A model generated the notes under the pieces. The model was not told the origin of the DNA and searched no databases. It saw only the letters and a list, made by a program, of their open reading frames with translations. Of a stretch of 19,726 nucleotides of DNA, positions 1 to 7,211 are shown piece after piece; position 1 is the stretch's first letter, and the number at the start of each line of letters is the position of its first letter. Made by a program: the position numbers and the translations under genes. The DNA is from Pseudomonadota bacterium. GTDB taxonomy: Bacteria > Pseudomonadota > Alphaproteobacteria > Rhizobiales > Devosiaceae. The stretch spans positions 1 to 19,726 of the forward strand of contig JAEYTY010000114.1 of assembly GCA_023433775.1 (NCBI GenBank). The letters are read 5' to 3'.

Positions 1-42
1 CTGTTCGGCAGGCTTCTTCGTATTCGTGGTTTTCGTCGTCAT
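1..42 (-). CDS. Possible start of an unidentified gene, cut by window edge
   Basis: An ATG at 42..40 on the minus strand opens a frame that runs off the window and encodes MTTKTTNTKKPAEQ, 14 residues rich in Thr and Lys. An AAAGAG stretch sits a few bases upstream and could serve as a weak ribosome binding site. It lies just downstream of the decayed integrase and on the same strand, so it would be the next gene of the integrated element. Too little is present to assign a family, and the call rests only on an open frame and a plausible start. Confidence 0.3.
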   Translation of the reverse strand, partial: MTTKTTNTKKPAEQ

Positions 43-81
43 TCTAGCTCTTTCGTCACTCAGACGAGACCAGAACTCTCC

Positions 82-1167
82 TTAACGATCAAACCCAATT
101 CTGTGCCAAGGGCGCTGATGCCGGACAGCGATACCTGCGGTCAGCACCTTCTCGAAGGCCCTACCGTCCGGCGCCATGCGAGCGACGGGCAGTGGGGCGC
201 GGTCTGGGATATCGATCCGAGCGCTAGCCACCCTGTTGCGGATATCGGCATCGCCGCAGCCCAAGGCAATGATTGCCTTAACGTAACTCAACCGACCCTG
301 CCGGATCGTCTTGGCAGCGAGGCCTACCCCACCAAGCTTTCGATTCCGTTCGATATAGCTACACACATTGATGAACTTAAAGCCCGGCTGACTAGACGCA
401 TTGGGATTCAGCCAGGAGATTTCGTTCACGTAGTGCTGGAGGTCGGCCCGCTGGTAGTCGCCTACCGGTTTATCGCCGCAGATCGCAATAAACTCGTCGC
501 GAACCTTCGTGTAGGTACCAACCAGTTCATGGTCGCTCCCCTTAGTTTCCATAATGTCGGCGATCCGGCCGTTGGCCACAAGGCTGAACAGCGCGCCAGA
601 CGATTTCACCGTGACATCGGCCTCGATCTTCGCAGATAGCGACTGGATGCTGGACAACATGGCCGATGTGTCGGCCAACCCGTCTAGATTCCCCTGGCTG
701 ACATAGGCCCTGGCAATCTGCGGGCTCATCAGCGTCGCGACAAAGGGAACATCCGGCTGGAACCGAGAATCGGCAAACAGTCCCGTGCCGTTAGCTTGGT
801 CGTTACCGACTACAGCCAGAACGTCGAAAATCTGATCGACCATTTCGGAGTCGCGATGCTGCTCGGGATTTACCGCTAAGGCATTCATACCGCGCAGCAT
901 CGGCAGGATTGATGCGATTAGCTGCTTGGACAGTGGCTAAACTGACTCAGTAGGCAGGGAGGTGTCCCGTTGCATCATAGTCACTCTCTCAAACGCAATC
1001 TGCGCTGCGACAGTCATTAGCGCCGCATGACGACGCGCTTGCCGGGCGGACATTGCACCTAGTGGAATACGCAATGGGGAAAAAGTCGAGTCCGGATCAA
1101 GGTTCTTGGGAATCCGAATCTTAAAAGACCAGGCGGGGCCTTTGCGAACAAGGTAAGGCGTTGGCAT
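82..1167 (-). pseudogene. Tyrosine-type integrase, broken: in-frame amber stop and missing catalytic domain
   Basis: The 5' part (from ATG at 1167, or a TTG at 1191) encodes MPTPYLVRKGPAWSFKIRIP and a following helix, as in the N-terminal DNA-binding part of tRNA-targeting phage/island integrases. A TAG at 939..937 interrupts the frame. The same frame resumes directly and encodes a SAM-like core-binding domain containing GDKPVGDYQRADLQHYVN and AFEKVLTAGIA. Soon afterwards the frame changes to unrelated residues and stops at 84..82. A neighbouring frame continues with ALGTELGLIV, which resembles the start of the catalytic domain, suggesting a further frameshift or deletion. The catalytic Arg-His-Arg-Tyr region is absent. 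The gene points away from tRNA-Ser, the usual arrangement for an element inserted at the tRNA 3' end. The family call is from remembered domain pattern; the lesions are read directly. The two halves could be mistaken for two small hypothetical genes. Confidence 0.75.
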
Positions 1168-1169
1168 CT

Positions 1170-1189
1170 GGGTGTACTTTCGGGTGTAC
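1170..1189. repeat. Direct repeat GGGTGTAC beside the integrase start
   Basis: Two exact copies of GGGTGTAC occur at 1170-1177 and 1182-1189, 12 bp apart, between the integrase start and the tRNA gene. Short direct repeats here are where an integrase or excisionase would bind arm sites. That role is an inference from position only; the upstream copy also lies between the two candidate integrase starts. Confidence 0.45.
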
Positions 1190-1241
1190 AACCGAGTGTG
1201 CGTGCTTAACAGGATTTAGGAAATTCAAGGGCTTAGGTTTG

Positions 1242-1270
1242 TGGCGGAGAGAAAGGGATTCGAACCCTTG
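1242..1270 (-). other. Probable attachment site at the tRNA-Ser 3' end
   Basis: The T-arm, acceptor strand and CCA of tRNA-Ser lie about 75 bp from the integrase start, and the integrase is transcribed away from the tRNA. This is the standard layout for elements that insert at tRNA 3' ends. I saw no second copy of the T-arm/acceptor sequence elsewhere in the window, so the other junction should be to the left of position 1. Confidence 0.5.
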
Positions 1271-1331
1271 AGACGGTTCCCCGCCTACACACTTTCCAGG
1301 CGTGCGCCTTCGACCACTCGGCCACCTCTCC
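1242..1331 (-). tRNA. tRNA-Ser (anticodon GGA)
   Basis: The minus strand reads as a complete class II tRNA of 90 nt including an encoded CCA (1244..1242). The acceptor stem GGAGAGG pairs with TCTCTCC. The D-arm contains GGCCGAGTGGTCGAAGGC. The anticodon arm is CACGC-CTGGAAA-GTGTG with anticodon GGA, which reads UCC and UCU. A long variable arm is present, as expected for serine, and the T-arm carries GGTTCGAATCC. Discriminator base is G. The gene is intact even though an integrase sits at its 3' end, as expected when an inserted element restores the tRNA 3' sequence. Confidence 0.95.
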
Positions 1332-1400
1332 GCATTGCCCATTTCGGGCCCGGGGGCCGTAATGCATCCGGCCCTGGAAAGGCCGTTGCGAGCGAGGCGC

Positions 1401-1428
1401 AATATACTCATCAGCGTTCGCGGCGCAA
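1401..1428 (-). promoter_or_regulatory. Candidate promoter of tRNA-Ser
   Basis: On the minus strand, TTGCGC (1428..1423), a 16-nt spacer and TATATT (1406..1401) form a plausible housekeeping promoter about 70 nt upstream of the mature tRNA 5' end. The rest of 1333-1581 shows no convincing gene. Confidence 0.5.
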
Positions 1429-1581
1429 GGGATCACTTCGGCGATAGCACGATTGTTTTGCGCGGGCCGGCAACCCATCTTGTGAAGCGAATGGCAGGCA
1501 TGGCAAAAGAGCCCCGCAGTGCAATGAAGGGAACGAACCAGCGGCGGTTCGATTGACCTTCGGCGAGCACGGGAATTTCAA

Positions 1582-1905
1582 ATGCGGCTTGTCTTCAGAA
1601 TTGCCGGGACCTGGCTCATCGGCCTGGCGCTGGTTTTACTTGTTATCGACGGCACCAAGTCATTGGCGGCCAACGAGATTATCTTTGCGAGTCTGGCGCA
1701 GGCCTGGACTCAAATTCACGCGCCGAGCCTTGAGGCAGTCGAGGGCTTTTTTGCCAGCCGCTATTTTGCGCAATTGCTTGATAGCGCGATGAAGGCCTTG
1801 CTGAGCTACCCGGCCTTTGCGGTCTTGGGCGTGCCGGGCGTGGTGCTGGCGTTGATGGGGCGACGTCCACGACGGGAGCGGTTTTTGCGGCAGGAGCAAA
1901 TCTAG
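1582..1905 (+). CDS. Small two-helix membrane protein upstream of msrA
   Basis: This encodes 107 residues. A hydrophobic segment at about residues 7-25 (FRIAGTWLIGLALVLLVIDG) is followed by an amphipathic middle and a second hydrophobic stretch at about 74-94, then a basic tail with RRPRRER. The topology suggests an inner-membrane protein with two spans, the last basic segment in the cytoplasm. Similar short proteins next to msrA are common in Hyphomicrobiales as far as I recall, and carry no experimentally based function that I know. The ATG at 1582 has only a weak upstream GGGAA. It lies 52 bp before msrA on the same strand and may share its transcript. Confidence 0.7.
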   Translation: MRLVFRIAGTWLIGLALVLLVIDGTKSLAANEIIFASLAQAWTQIHAPSLEAVEGFFASRYFAQLLDSAMKALLSYPAFAVLGVPGVVLALMGRRPRRERFLRQEQI

Positions 1906-1957
1906 CTCTGTAACCTTGCGGGCAGACCTGACGAATTGAGACTGAAAGGAGAAAGCC

Positions 1958-2617
1958 ATGTTCTTTCGATCCAAGCCGACAAGCATTCCTTCTGCCGCCG
2001 AGGCCCTGCCGGGCCGGACGGCTGAAATGTCTATTGCTGCCAATCACTTCGTCAATGGCGAAGCGCTGAAAGGCCCCTATCCCGAAGGAGCCGAAACCAT
2101 CTATTTCGGCCTTGGCTGCTTCTGGGGCGCCGAGCGCCTGTTCTGGCAATTGCCGGGCGTCATCGTCACTGCAGTAGGCTATCAGGGCGGGCATACGCCC
2201 AATCCGAGCTATGAAGAAGTATGCTCGGGCCAGACAGGGCATACCGAGGCAGTGAAGGTGGTCTATGACCCAAAATTGATTAGCCTCAGTGCTTTACTAA
2301 AAACTTTCTGGGAGGAGCATAATCCGACCCAGGGGATGCGGCAGGGCAATGATGTGGGTACGCAATATCGCTCGGCCATCTATACGACGACGCCGCAACA
2401 GGCTGAAATTGTTGAGAAAAGTCGCGAGGCTTATGGCAAGGCGCTGCGTGAGCGCGGGCTGGGCGCCATCACGACGGAAATCGCTGAGGCCGGGCCATTT
2501 TATTATGCCGAGACCTATCACCAGCAATATCTGGCGAAAAACCCCAATGGTTATTGCGGGTTAAGCGGCACCGGCGTCAGTTGTCCGGTTGGGCTGGGCG
2601 TCGTCGCGGCGCAGTAG
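1958..2617 (+). CDS. msrA: Peptide-methionine (S)-S-oxide reductase MsrA
   Basis: MsrA reduces the S epimer of methionine sulfoxide in free or protein-bound methionine, repairing oxidative damage in the cytoplasm with electrons from thioredoxin. The 219-residue product has the diagnostic GCFWGAERLFW motif with the catalytic cysteine at residue 54. The family block GYQGGHTPNPSYEEVCSGQT follows, then HNPTQGMRQGNDVGTQYRS. Two C-terminal cysteines at about 200 and 209 (GYCGLSGTGVSCP) are placed to act as resolving cysteines. The length is normal for the family with a short N-terminal extension. AAAGGAG at 1945-1951 sits 6 nt before the ATG and supports this start. A hairpin terminator follows the gene. 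Confidence 0.97.
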   Translation: MFFRSKPTSIPSAAEALPGRTAEMSIAANHFVNGEALKGPYPEGAETIYFGLGCFWGAERLFWQLPGVIVTAVGYQGGHTPNPSYEEVCSGQTGHTEAVKVVYDPKLISLSALLKTFWEEHNPTQGMRQGNDVGTQYRSAIYTTTPQQAEIVEKSREAYGKALRERGLGAITTEIAEAGPFYYAETYHQQYLAKNPNGYCGLSGTGVSCPVGLGVVAAQ

Positions 2618-2651
2618 CAATTCCAGCGCCGTTTTTCGGCAGAACGCAACA

Positions 2652-2685
2652 AAGAGGCGCTTCATGGTCACCTGGAGCGCCTCTT
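2652..2685. terminator. Hairpin terminator between convergent genes
   Basis: AAGAGGCGCT (2652-2661) pairs perfectly with AGCGCCTCTT (2676-2685) across a 14-nt loop. It lies between msrA and the convergent gene ending at 2718. The T tract is modest on both strands, so it may work in both directions. Confidence 0.6.
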
Positions 2686-2717
2686 CGTTAGCAGACTGTT
2701 AGCCTTGAGCGTTGCGC

Positions 2718-4508
2718 TCAGGGGAGAATGGCATAGACCCTGAGAGGCGTGCCGGGCAGCGACAGATCGACCAGCCAATCGGGCAGATCGTCGGCAGCAA
2801 GACGGTCGACCAGAGCGGTCGGATCGCGCGTCGCGAGGCCACGCATTTCGGCCATGGCCGGGCAGGTTACCAGCAGACCAAGACTGCGGGTCCTCGCGAT
2901 CTCACGGGCAGCGTCGAGCGGACCGTTGAAGAAGTCGAAGGCATCGTGGATGCCACGCTGATTGCGGTGATAGGGCGCGGCGACCACTTCGTGCGGGGTT
3001 TCGAGCAACATGTGTGCGCCCAGATCAATCGGCGTCATGATGCGCTCGGGTGGCAGGGGCGCGAGATCGGCAAAGGCATCGGCGGTGAGGCACAGCGCGG
3101 AGCTGGCGCGGGCGGCCTGCGCGTTCTGGATGTTTTCAGGATGCGGGAAGAAGGTGGTGAACACCAGCGTCACGATCAGCAAGAGGGCTATGCCGGAAAA
3201 GGCCAGCCATGAGGCCACCAGCCCCAACGCCGGGATAAGGCGCGGGCGGGCGAGATAGGCAGCGCGAGCACGGACGATCAGCCAGGCGGCGGCCGGGATG
3301 GCGGGCATGACAGCCAGCCGCGCGCCACGCACCTGAAAGAGCATGACCAGTGTGGCGAGAACCAGAAACACCAGCAGCACCAGCCAGGCGAGGCGATCTT
3401 CGCTGGGCCGGCGCAGAATCAGCAGCAAGAGCAGCGTGCCCAGCAGGGCCGGCGTGCCGACGGCAATGACATAGCCCGGCAGATCGGCTAGCGCGGCGAA
3501 CCATGGCTTGGCCTCGACGATCTGGGCGATCCAGTTGTCCTGCAGCCATGGGTCGAGCGCGGCATAGGGGCCGCCGAGGCATTGAGGATAGGTGAAGGCA
3601 ACAATAGAAGTGGCGACGAGCCCGGCGACGGCGAGAAGCGCGAGACGCAGAATTGCCCGGCGCGGGGGCGGCAGGAGCGAGACGAGCAGGAAGGCTGCGC
3701 CCACGCAAAGTGCGGCCAGGACATAGACAGGCGAAAGCATGTCGCAGGCGGTCTCGAGCCAACGAGACGGCGGACGGATCAGCGCCAGATGGAGCGCTGC
3801 ACCGCCGCCAAAGGCGAGGCCGAAGGCGCGCATGGCGCGAGCCCGGGCCGGAGCGACAATATAGGCGAGGCCAAAGGCCAGGATCGCGGCGATGGCGAGC
3901 GGCAGGGCTTCGATGGCAATGGCGAGCGAGGTTGCAGTCAAGGCACCGGCAAGCCAGGCCAGCGCCGGGCGACGGAGGGCGGCGACCGAGGCCCAGAGCA
4001 TGGCGAGTGTCAGGACGATAATGACGCCATGATGATCGACCCGACCGGGGGTGAACTCGGTCATGATGGCAGGGCTCAGCATGGGCAGGGCCAAAGCCGG
4101 CAGCAGGCCCTCGGGCCCGACCAGTTCGAGCGTCAGTTTGGCACTGAGCCAGAGCAGAACCAGAAGCAGGAAAAGCGGCCAGATGGTGCCGGCGGCGACA
4201 AGGGCGGCGCCCTGCCCCATGACCGGCGTAAGGATTGCAAGCAGTGCCGCCAGCGGCAGATCGATCAGCCGCGACCAATGGATTTCGGCACCGAAAGGCG
4301 TGTTGAGCCGATGCTGGACCAGATCAAACCAGTTCTGCCCCGCCAGAAAATCGCGCACCACAACCATGCGCATGGCGTCATCGGTGTCGGCAAAGAAGGG
4401 TCCGCTGGCATGGGGACCAAAGCTGCGCCAGAGCAGCGTCGCTGCCGCAAGAGTCCAGATGGCGAAGACCCAGCGCAGATCGGGACGGGTTGAGGCGGGA
4501 TTGGTCAA
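2718..4508 (-). CDS. Multi-pass membrane protein resembling STT3/GT-C glycosyltransferases
   Basis: The product is 596 residues with about ten or more hydrophobic segments through residue ~450, followed by a soluble C-terminal part of about 145 residues. Two features point to the oligosaccharyltransferase-like GT-C fold. An acidic motif in the first external loop (FADTDDAMR, residues 39-47) is positioned like the first DxD-type motif, and GRVDHHG (154-160) resembles the DHH motif of STT3 proteins. The C-terminal region lacks an obvious WWDYG signature, so I would not call it an N-oligosaccharyltransferase; the substrate is unknown. The likely role is transfer of a lipid-linked sugar to an envelope polymer or protein. 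The start is a TTG at 4508 with no clear ribosome binding site, and no upstream in-frame alternative was found. It lies 71 bp downstream of the toxin candidate on the same strand. Confidence 0.65.
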   Translation of the reverse strand: MTNPASTRPDLRWVFAIWTLAAATLLWRSFGPHASGPFFADTDDAMRMVVVRDFLAGQNWFDLVQHRLNTPFGAEIHWSRLIDLPLAALLAILTPVMGQGAALVAAGTIWPLFLLLVLLWLSAKLTLELVGPEGLLPALALPMLSPAIMTEFTPGRVDHHGVIIVLTLAMLWASVAALRRPALAWLAGALTATSLAIAIEALPLAIAAILAFGLAYIVAPARARAMRAFGLAFGGGAALHLALIRPPSRWLETACDMLSPVYVLAALCVGAAFLLVSLLPPPRRAILRLALLAVAGLVATSIVAFTYPQCLGGPYAALDPWLQDNWIAQIVEAKPWFAALADLPGYVIAVGTPALLGTLLLLLILRRPSEDRLAWLVLLVFLVLATLVMLFQVRGARLAVMPAIPAAAWLIVRARAAYLARPRLIPALGLVASWLAFSGIALLLIVTLVFTTFFPHPENIQNAQAARASSALCLTADAFADLAPLPPERIMTPIDLGAHMLLETPHEVVAAPYHRNQRGIHDAFDFFNGPLDAAREIARTRSLGLLVTCPAMAEMRGLATRDPTALVDRLAADDLPDWLVDLSLPGTPLRVYAILP

Positions 4509-4579
4509 GGCGGCGTTCCGTGGGTGGACGCACAGATTGGGCTATTGCGGGTTAAGGACGTGTGGATGGAAGTGTCGTG

Positions 4580-4948
4580 CTAACGGGGCACAAGTGGTTC
4601 CAGCACTGCCCGGATAGCGTTCCGGTCCATTCTCGAATGACTGCTGCCGCCAACAGCCTGCAAGATCGCTTCGCACAGAAGGGGAGATACCCGACCAATT
4701 GGGCCATTCTGCCGCAAGGACTGACTTATGATGTAGTCATCGGGGTCAAGTATTCTGCACTCGATGAAACTATCCCATTTCAGGAAAGGGTGGTCCGGCT
4801 CTTTTAGGATCGGAACACACGGCTCCCAGTCGCGGTGAGAATTTATGCGAAAATAGAAGCCCAAAAATGGTTCAACACAAACGACCATTTTGGGGCCCGG
4901 CGGCTTAATTTGGTCATCCGGTATCCAAATGACATCGAGCGCCCGCAT
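4580..4948 (-). CDS. Candidate toxin, MazF/PemK-like, paired with DUF4065 antitoxin
   Basis: This encodes 122 residues of no family I can name with certainty. The layout resembles the small beta-barrel of MazF/PemK ribonuclease toxins: an opening DVIWIPDDQIKPPGPK strand and loop, the next strand MVVCV, FRINS, and then FLKWDSFIECRILDPDDYII followed by GPIGRVSP and a C-terminal helix. The last part matches the position of the MazF pattern in which a strand ends, a short helix follows and then IGRLS. The start ATG overlaps the stop of the upstream antitoxin gene by one base (TAATG), so translation is coupled. Base composition is visibly more AT-rich than the flanks, as in acquired toxin-antitoxin modules. 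Pairing with the antitoxin is strong from context; the toxin fold is inference. Confidence 0.55.
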   Translation of the reverse strand: MRALDVIWIPDDQIKPPGPKMVVCVEPFLGFYFRINSHRDWEPCVPILKEPDHPFLKWDSFIECRILDPDDYIISQSLRQNGPIGRVSPLLCEAILQAVGGSSHSRMDRNAIRAVLEPLVPR

Positions 4949-5508
4949 TAGAGCCGCATATATTGAGAATTTGCCTCAAGGTCAGCAATCAAACCGGCCT
5001 TGTTCGGACCATCATCGATCATATCTTCGTATCGCATCCAACCAAGCTCAGCGCGCTGCCAGTCTGGGCCATGGGTTACGGCAGTACGCTCGTTGAAATC
5101 CAGGTCCAGCGACTGCTTAATTCCCGCATTCAGATGCTCAATATCCGACTCGGACAGGACATCGAGATCGGGTAGGGAGTTCAATTTGGACGTGAGGCGA
5201 AATCCATTAAGTTCCCACGGAAACTGCTCAACGCGAAGCTCCGCCTTCCAAATAGCTTCGCCTTTGAGCATCTCATAAATCTCGACCGGGACAGGCCCAA
5301 ACTTCATGGCCCTGTAGCTCGCGCCAAAAATCGGGCGCCCGCAGGCGTTCAAATGTGACTTATCAGCGAAATAGCAGGCCTTCAAAGTGGCGTGCAGATC
5401 AATGTCGTGATGCTGCGATACCATCCAGTGGACCGCAACATATGCTTTCTGTGCTGCAAACTTAAATCTTATAGCCATCAACTGAATATATGCGAATTCC
5501 TCTAACAT
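4948..5508 (-). CDS. Panacea (DUF4065/SocA-like) antitoxin
   Basis: The 186-residue product matches the Panacea antitoxin domain pattern. It has an N-terminal FKFAAQKAYVAVHWMVSQ helix, LKACYFADKSHLNACGRPI, then the typical YRAMKFGPVPVEIYEMLKG. These domains neutralise diverse toxins encoded next door; the family includes Caulobacter SocA and the PanA proteins. The C-terminal part (about residues 95-186) is less conserved and would carry partner specificity. The start may be ATG 5508 or the internal ATG at 5478 (MAIRFKF), which fits the usual family N-terminus better; neither has a well-spaced ribosome binding site. The gene precedes and overlaps its partner, the common antitoxin-first order. 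The upstream region 5509-5570 is AT-rich and should hold the promoter. Confidence 0.8.
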   Translation of the reverse strand: MLEEFAYIQLMAIRFKFAAQKAYVAVHWMVSQHHDIDLHATLKACYFADKSHLNACGRPIFGASYRAMKFGPVPVEIYEMLKGEAIWKAELRVEQFPWELNGFRLTSKLNSLPDLDVLSESDIEHLNAGIKQSLDLDFNERTAVTHGPDWQRAELGWMRYEDMIDDGPNKAGLIADLEANSQYMRL

Positions 5509-5677
5509 TCAATAAGTTGCATTTTTAATTCATTATCAATGGCTTAAATGCTTTTTTCCTGCACCTCGGTCCGCTCTGATTGTCCGAAAAGCCGACACAT
5601 ATGCTGTGGGTGACAAAGCGCATATGCTTGCGGGATGGCGTAGCGGCTGGCAGTGATGGGCGATTGGGGGATTTGCC

Positions 5678-6046
5678 ATGACGCCTGACATTCTTATTGC
5701 CGTTGGCCGCATCACATTCGGGCTGTTTTTTGTGATTGCCGGGCTGCGCAATCTGGCGGGCGTCAATGGGCGGAAGCCCGATGTGACCAATTATGGCTTC
5801 GTGCTGCCCGTGCCCGTGGTGGTGCTCGGGTTTATCCTGCAGCTGGTGGCCGGGCTTGGCCTGGTGCTGGAATTTTATGCGCTGTGGTCAGCGGGAGCGC
5901 TTATGGCCCTTCTGGTTGTAGCGACGGCGCTGTTTCACAATCCGCTGATGTTTGCCAAGGCCGACAGGGGCCTGCACCTCTATCTCTTCCTCGTCAATTG
6001 CACGCTGCTCGGCGGGCTTTTGATGATTGTGGGCACGCTTGATTAA
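5678..6046 (+). CDS. DoxX-family inner-membrane protein
   Basis: The product is 122 residues with four hydrophobic spans, at about 5-24, 45-65, 70-90 and 103-120. The pattern GRITFGLFFVIAGLRNLAG near the N-terminus, the P-V-rich second segment and FHNPLMF before the last span are as in DoxX/DoxD-like proteins. Members of this family are associated with redox balance and thiol metabolism in the membrane, but many have no assigned role. GGGGGA a few bases upstream supports the ATG at 5678. It is divergent from the toxin-antitoxin pair, with a 169-bp intergenic region that contains two copies of CATATGCT (5598, 5621). Confidence 0.75.
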   Translation: MTPDILIAVGRITFGLFFVIAGLRNLAGVNGRKPDVTNYGFVLPVPVVVLGFILQLVAGLGLVLEFYALWSAGALMALLVVATALFHNPLMFAKADRGLHLYLFLVNCTLLGGLLMIVGTLD

Positions 6047-6116
6047 GCCGAGGTTTATTCTGCACAAAAGATCGGACTGCTAACGCAATCCCAACGATTG
6101 TCGATGACTATCGGGG

Positions 6117-7205
6117 GTGAAGGCAGGACACCTTTTGACTGAGCACACCGATAAAAATTCCGATGCGCAGCGCCACGGCGATGGCGCGATGCGGCCAATT
6201 CGCTGGCTTATTGCCGGAGCGATCATTGCGGCACTGATGGCGGGCGTGCTGCTGCTGTCCACAGCATTGATGATTTCCCAGGGGATCGACCAGACTTGGC
6301 TGGTGACCGAGCGGCAGCGGGTTGCCACGGTTGCCGACATGCTGGTGCTAGACGACGCCGCCGACCAGCAGCGCTCGCTGGAGCGCTATGGCCAATTGGC
6401 GGGGTTAAGGGGACTGCATTTTGCCAGCGTCATGCCCAGCGAAGGCGAGTTCATTCCGCTGCTCAATGGACCGCGGCGCGGACAATTTCTGGCATGGGAG
6501 CCGAGGCAGCCCGGGCGGGCCCTCTTCGAGCGCTTCGCGCCGGTGCGCATACCGATGATCGGCTCGATGATCGGGCTGGTGATAATTTTCCTGATGCTGC
6601 TGCTGGCGCGCGTATCGCGGATCGAACAGCGACGACGCGACGCTCAATCGCAGGCCATGCGCGATCCGCTGACCGGATTGCCCAACCGGCTGGCGCTAGA
6701 CGATGAATTGCAGCGCCTGGCGCGCGGGCCGCTGGACTATTCAGTTCTGGCCATCGACCTCGACCGCTTCAAATCGATCAATGACGATTATGGCCATGCC
6801 GCAGGTGACCTGGCCCTCAAAATTGTCGCCGGGCGGCTTCGGCAGGTGCTGCATGACAATGAAATGCTGGCCCGTGTTGGCGGTGACGAATTTGTCGCCA
6901 TCGTCATGCGCGACGGCAACAGGGCGCGACTGGCGGCGCTGGCACGGGACTGCATCGCGACCGTGGGTAAACCCATTGCCGAAGTGCACCCGTTGGCCAA
7001 TGTGGGCGTGAGCCTCGGGATTGTCGAAGACGGCAGAGCGCGGGCCGAGGAAAACCCGCTGAAGCTGGCCGACAGGGCGCTTTATGACGCCAAGCGGCTC
7101 AAGGGCAATGCCTTTTGTTTTGCGGCGGCGCCGGGACAGGAAAACGGCGTTTCGGCCACGGTGGACCAACAGGACCGCACCGCGCCTTTCGCCGTGCAGG
7201 GATAG
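6117..7205 (+). CDS. Membrane-anchored diguanylate cyclase (GGDEF)
   Basis: The protein makes cyclic di-GMP from two GTP, controlling surface attachment and motility. It has a membrane span at about residues 28-52, a periplasmic or sensory segment of about 95 residues, a second span at about 147-165, and a cytoplasmic GGDEF domain beginning at DPLTGLPNRLALDDEL. The active-site motif GGDEF is intact at residues 255-259. The inhibitory I-site RxxD expected five residues before it is HDNE here, so product feedback through that site is probably absent. There is no EAL domain. The start is uncertain: GTG 6117 is the longest, TTG 6135 has the best-spaced AGGCAGGA, and ATG 6189 is also possible. It is convergent with the repressor gene, 6 bp away. 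Confidence 0.9.
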   Translation: MKAGHLLTEHTDKNSDAQRHGDGAMRPIRWLIAGAIIAALMAGVLLLSTALMISQGIDQTWLVTERQRVATVADMLVLDDAADQQRSLERYGQLAGLRGLHFASVMPSEGEFIPLLNGPRRGQFLAWEPRQPGRALFERFAPVRIPMIGSMIGLVIIFLMLLLARVSRIEQRRRDAQSQAMRDPLTGLPNRLALDDELQRLARGPLDYSVLAIDLDRFKSINDDYGHAAGDLALKIVAGRLRQVLHDNEMLARVGGDEFVAIVMRDGNRARLAALARDCIATVGKPIAEVHPLANVGVSLGIVEDGRARAEENPLKLADRALYDAKRLKGNAFCFAAAPGQENGVSATVDQQDRTAPFAVQG

Positions 7206-7211
7206 GGCGCG

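Noticed and set aside
103..639. Plus-strand open frame of 178 codons over the integrase remnant
   Set aside because: The minus strand carries recognisable integrase domain patterns; the plus-strand product matches nothing and has no ribosome binding site.
4501..4508. TTGACCAA, a perfect RutR half-site, at the start of the STT3-like gene
   Set aside because: The second half-site is absent and the sequence is part of the coding start; a half-site of this length is expected by chance.
5598..5628. Two copies of CATATGCT, 23 bp apart, upstream of the DoxX-family gene
   Set aside because: Each is short and contains a common restriction-like palindrome; no promoter hexamers are aligned with them, so no regulatory claim is made.
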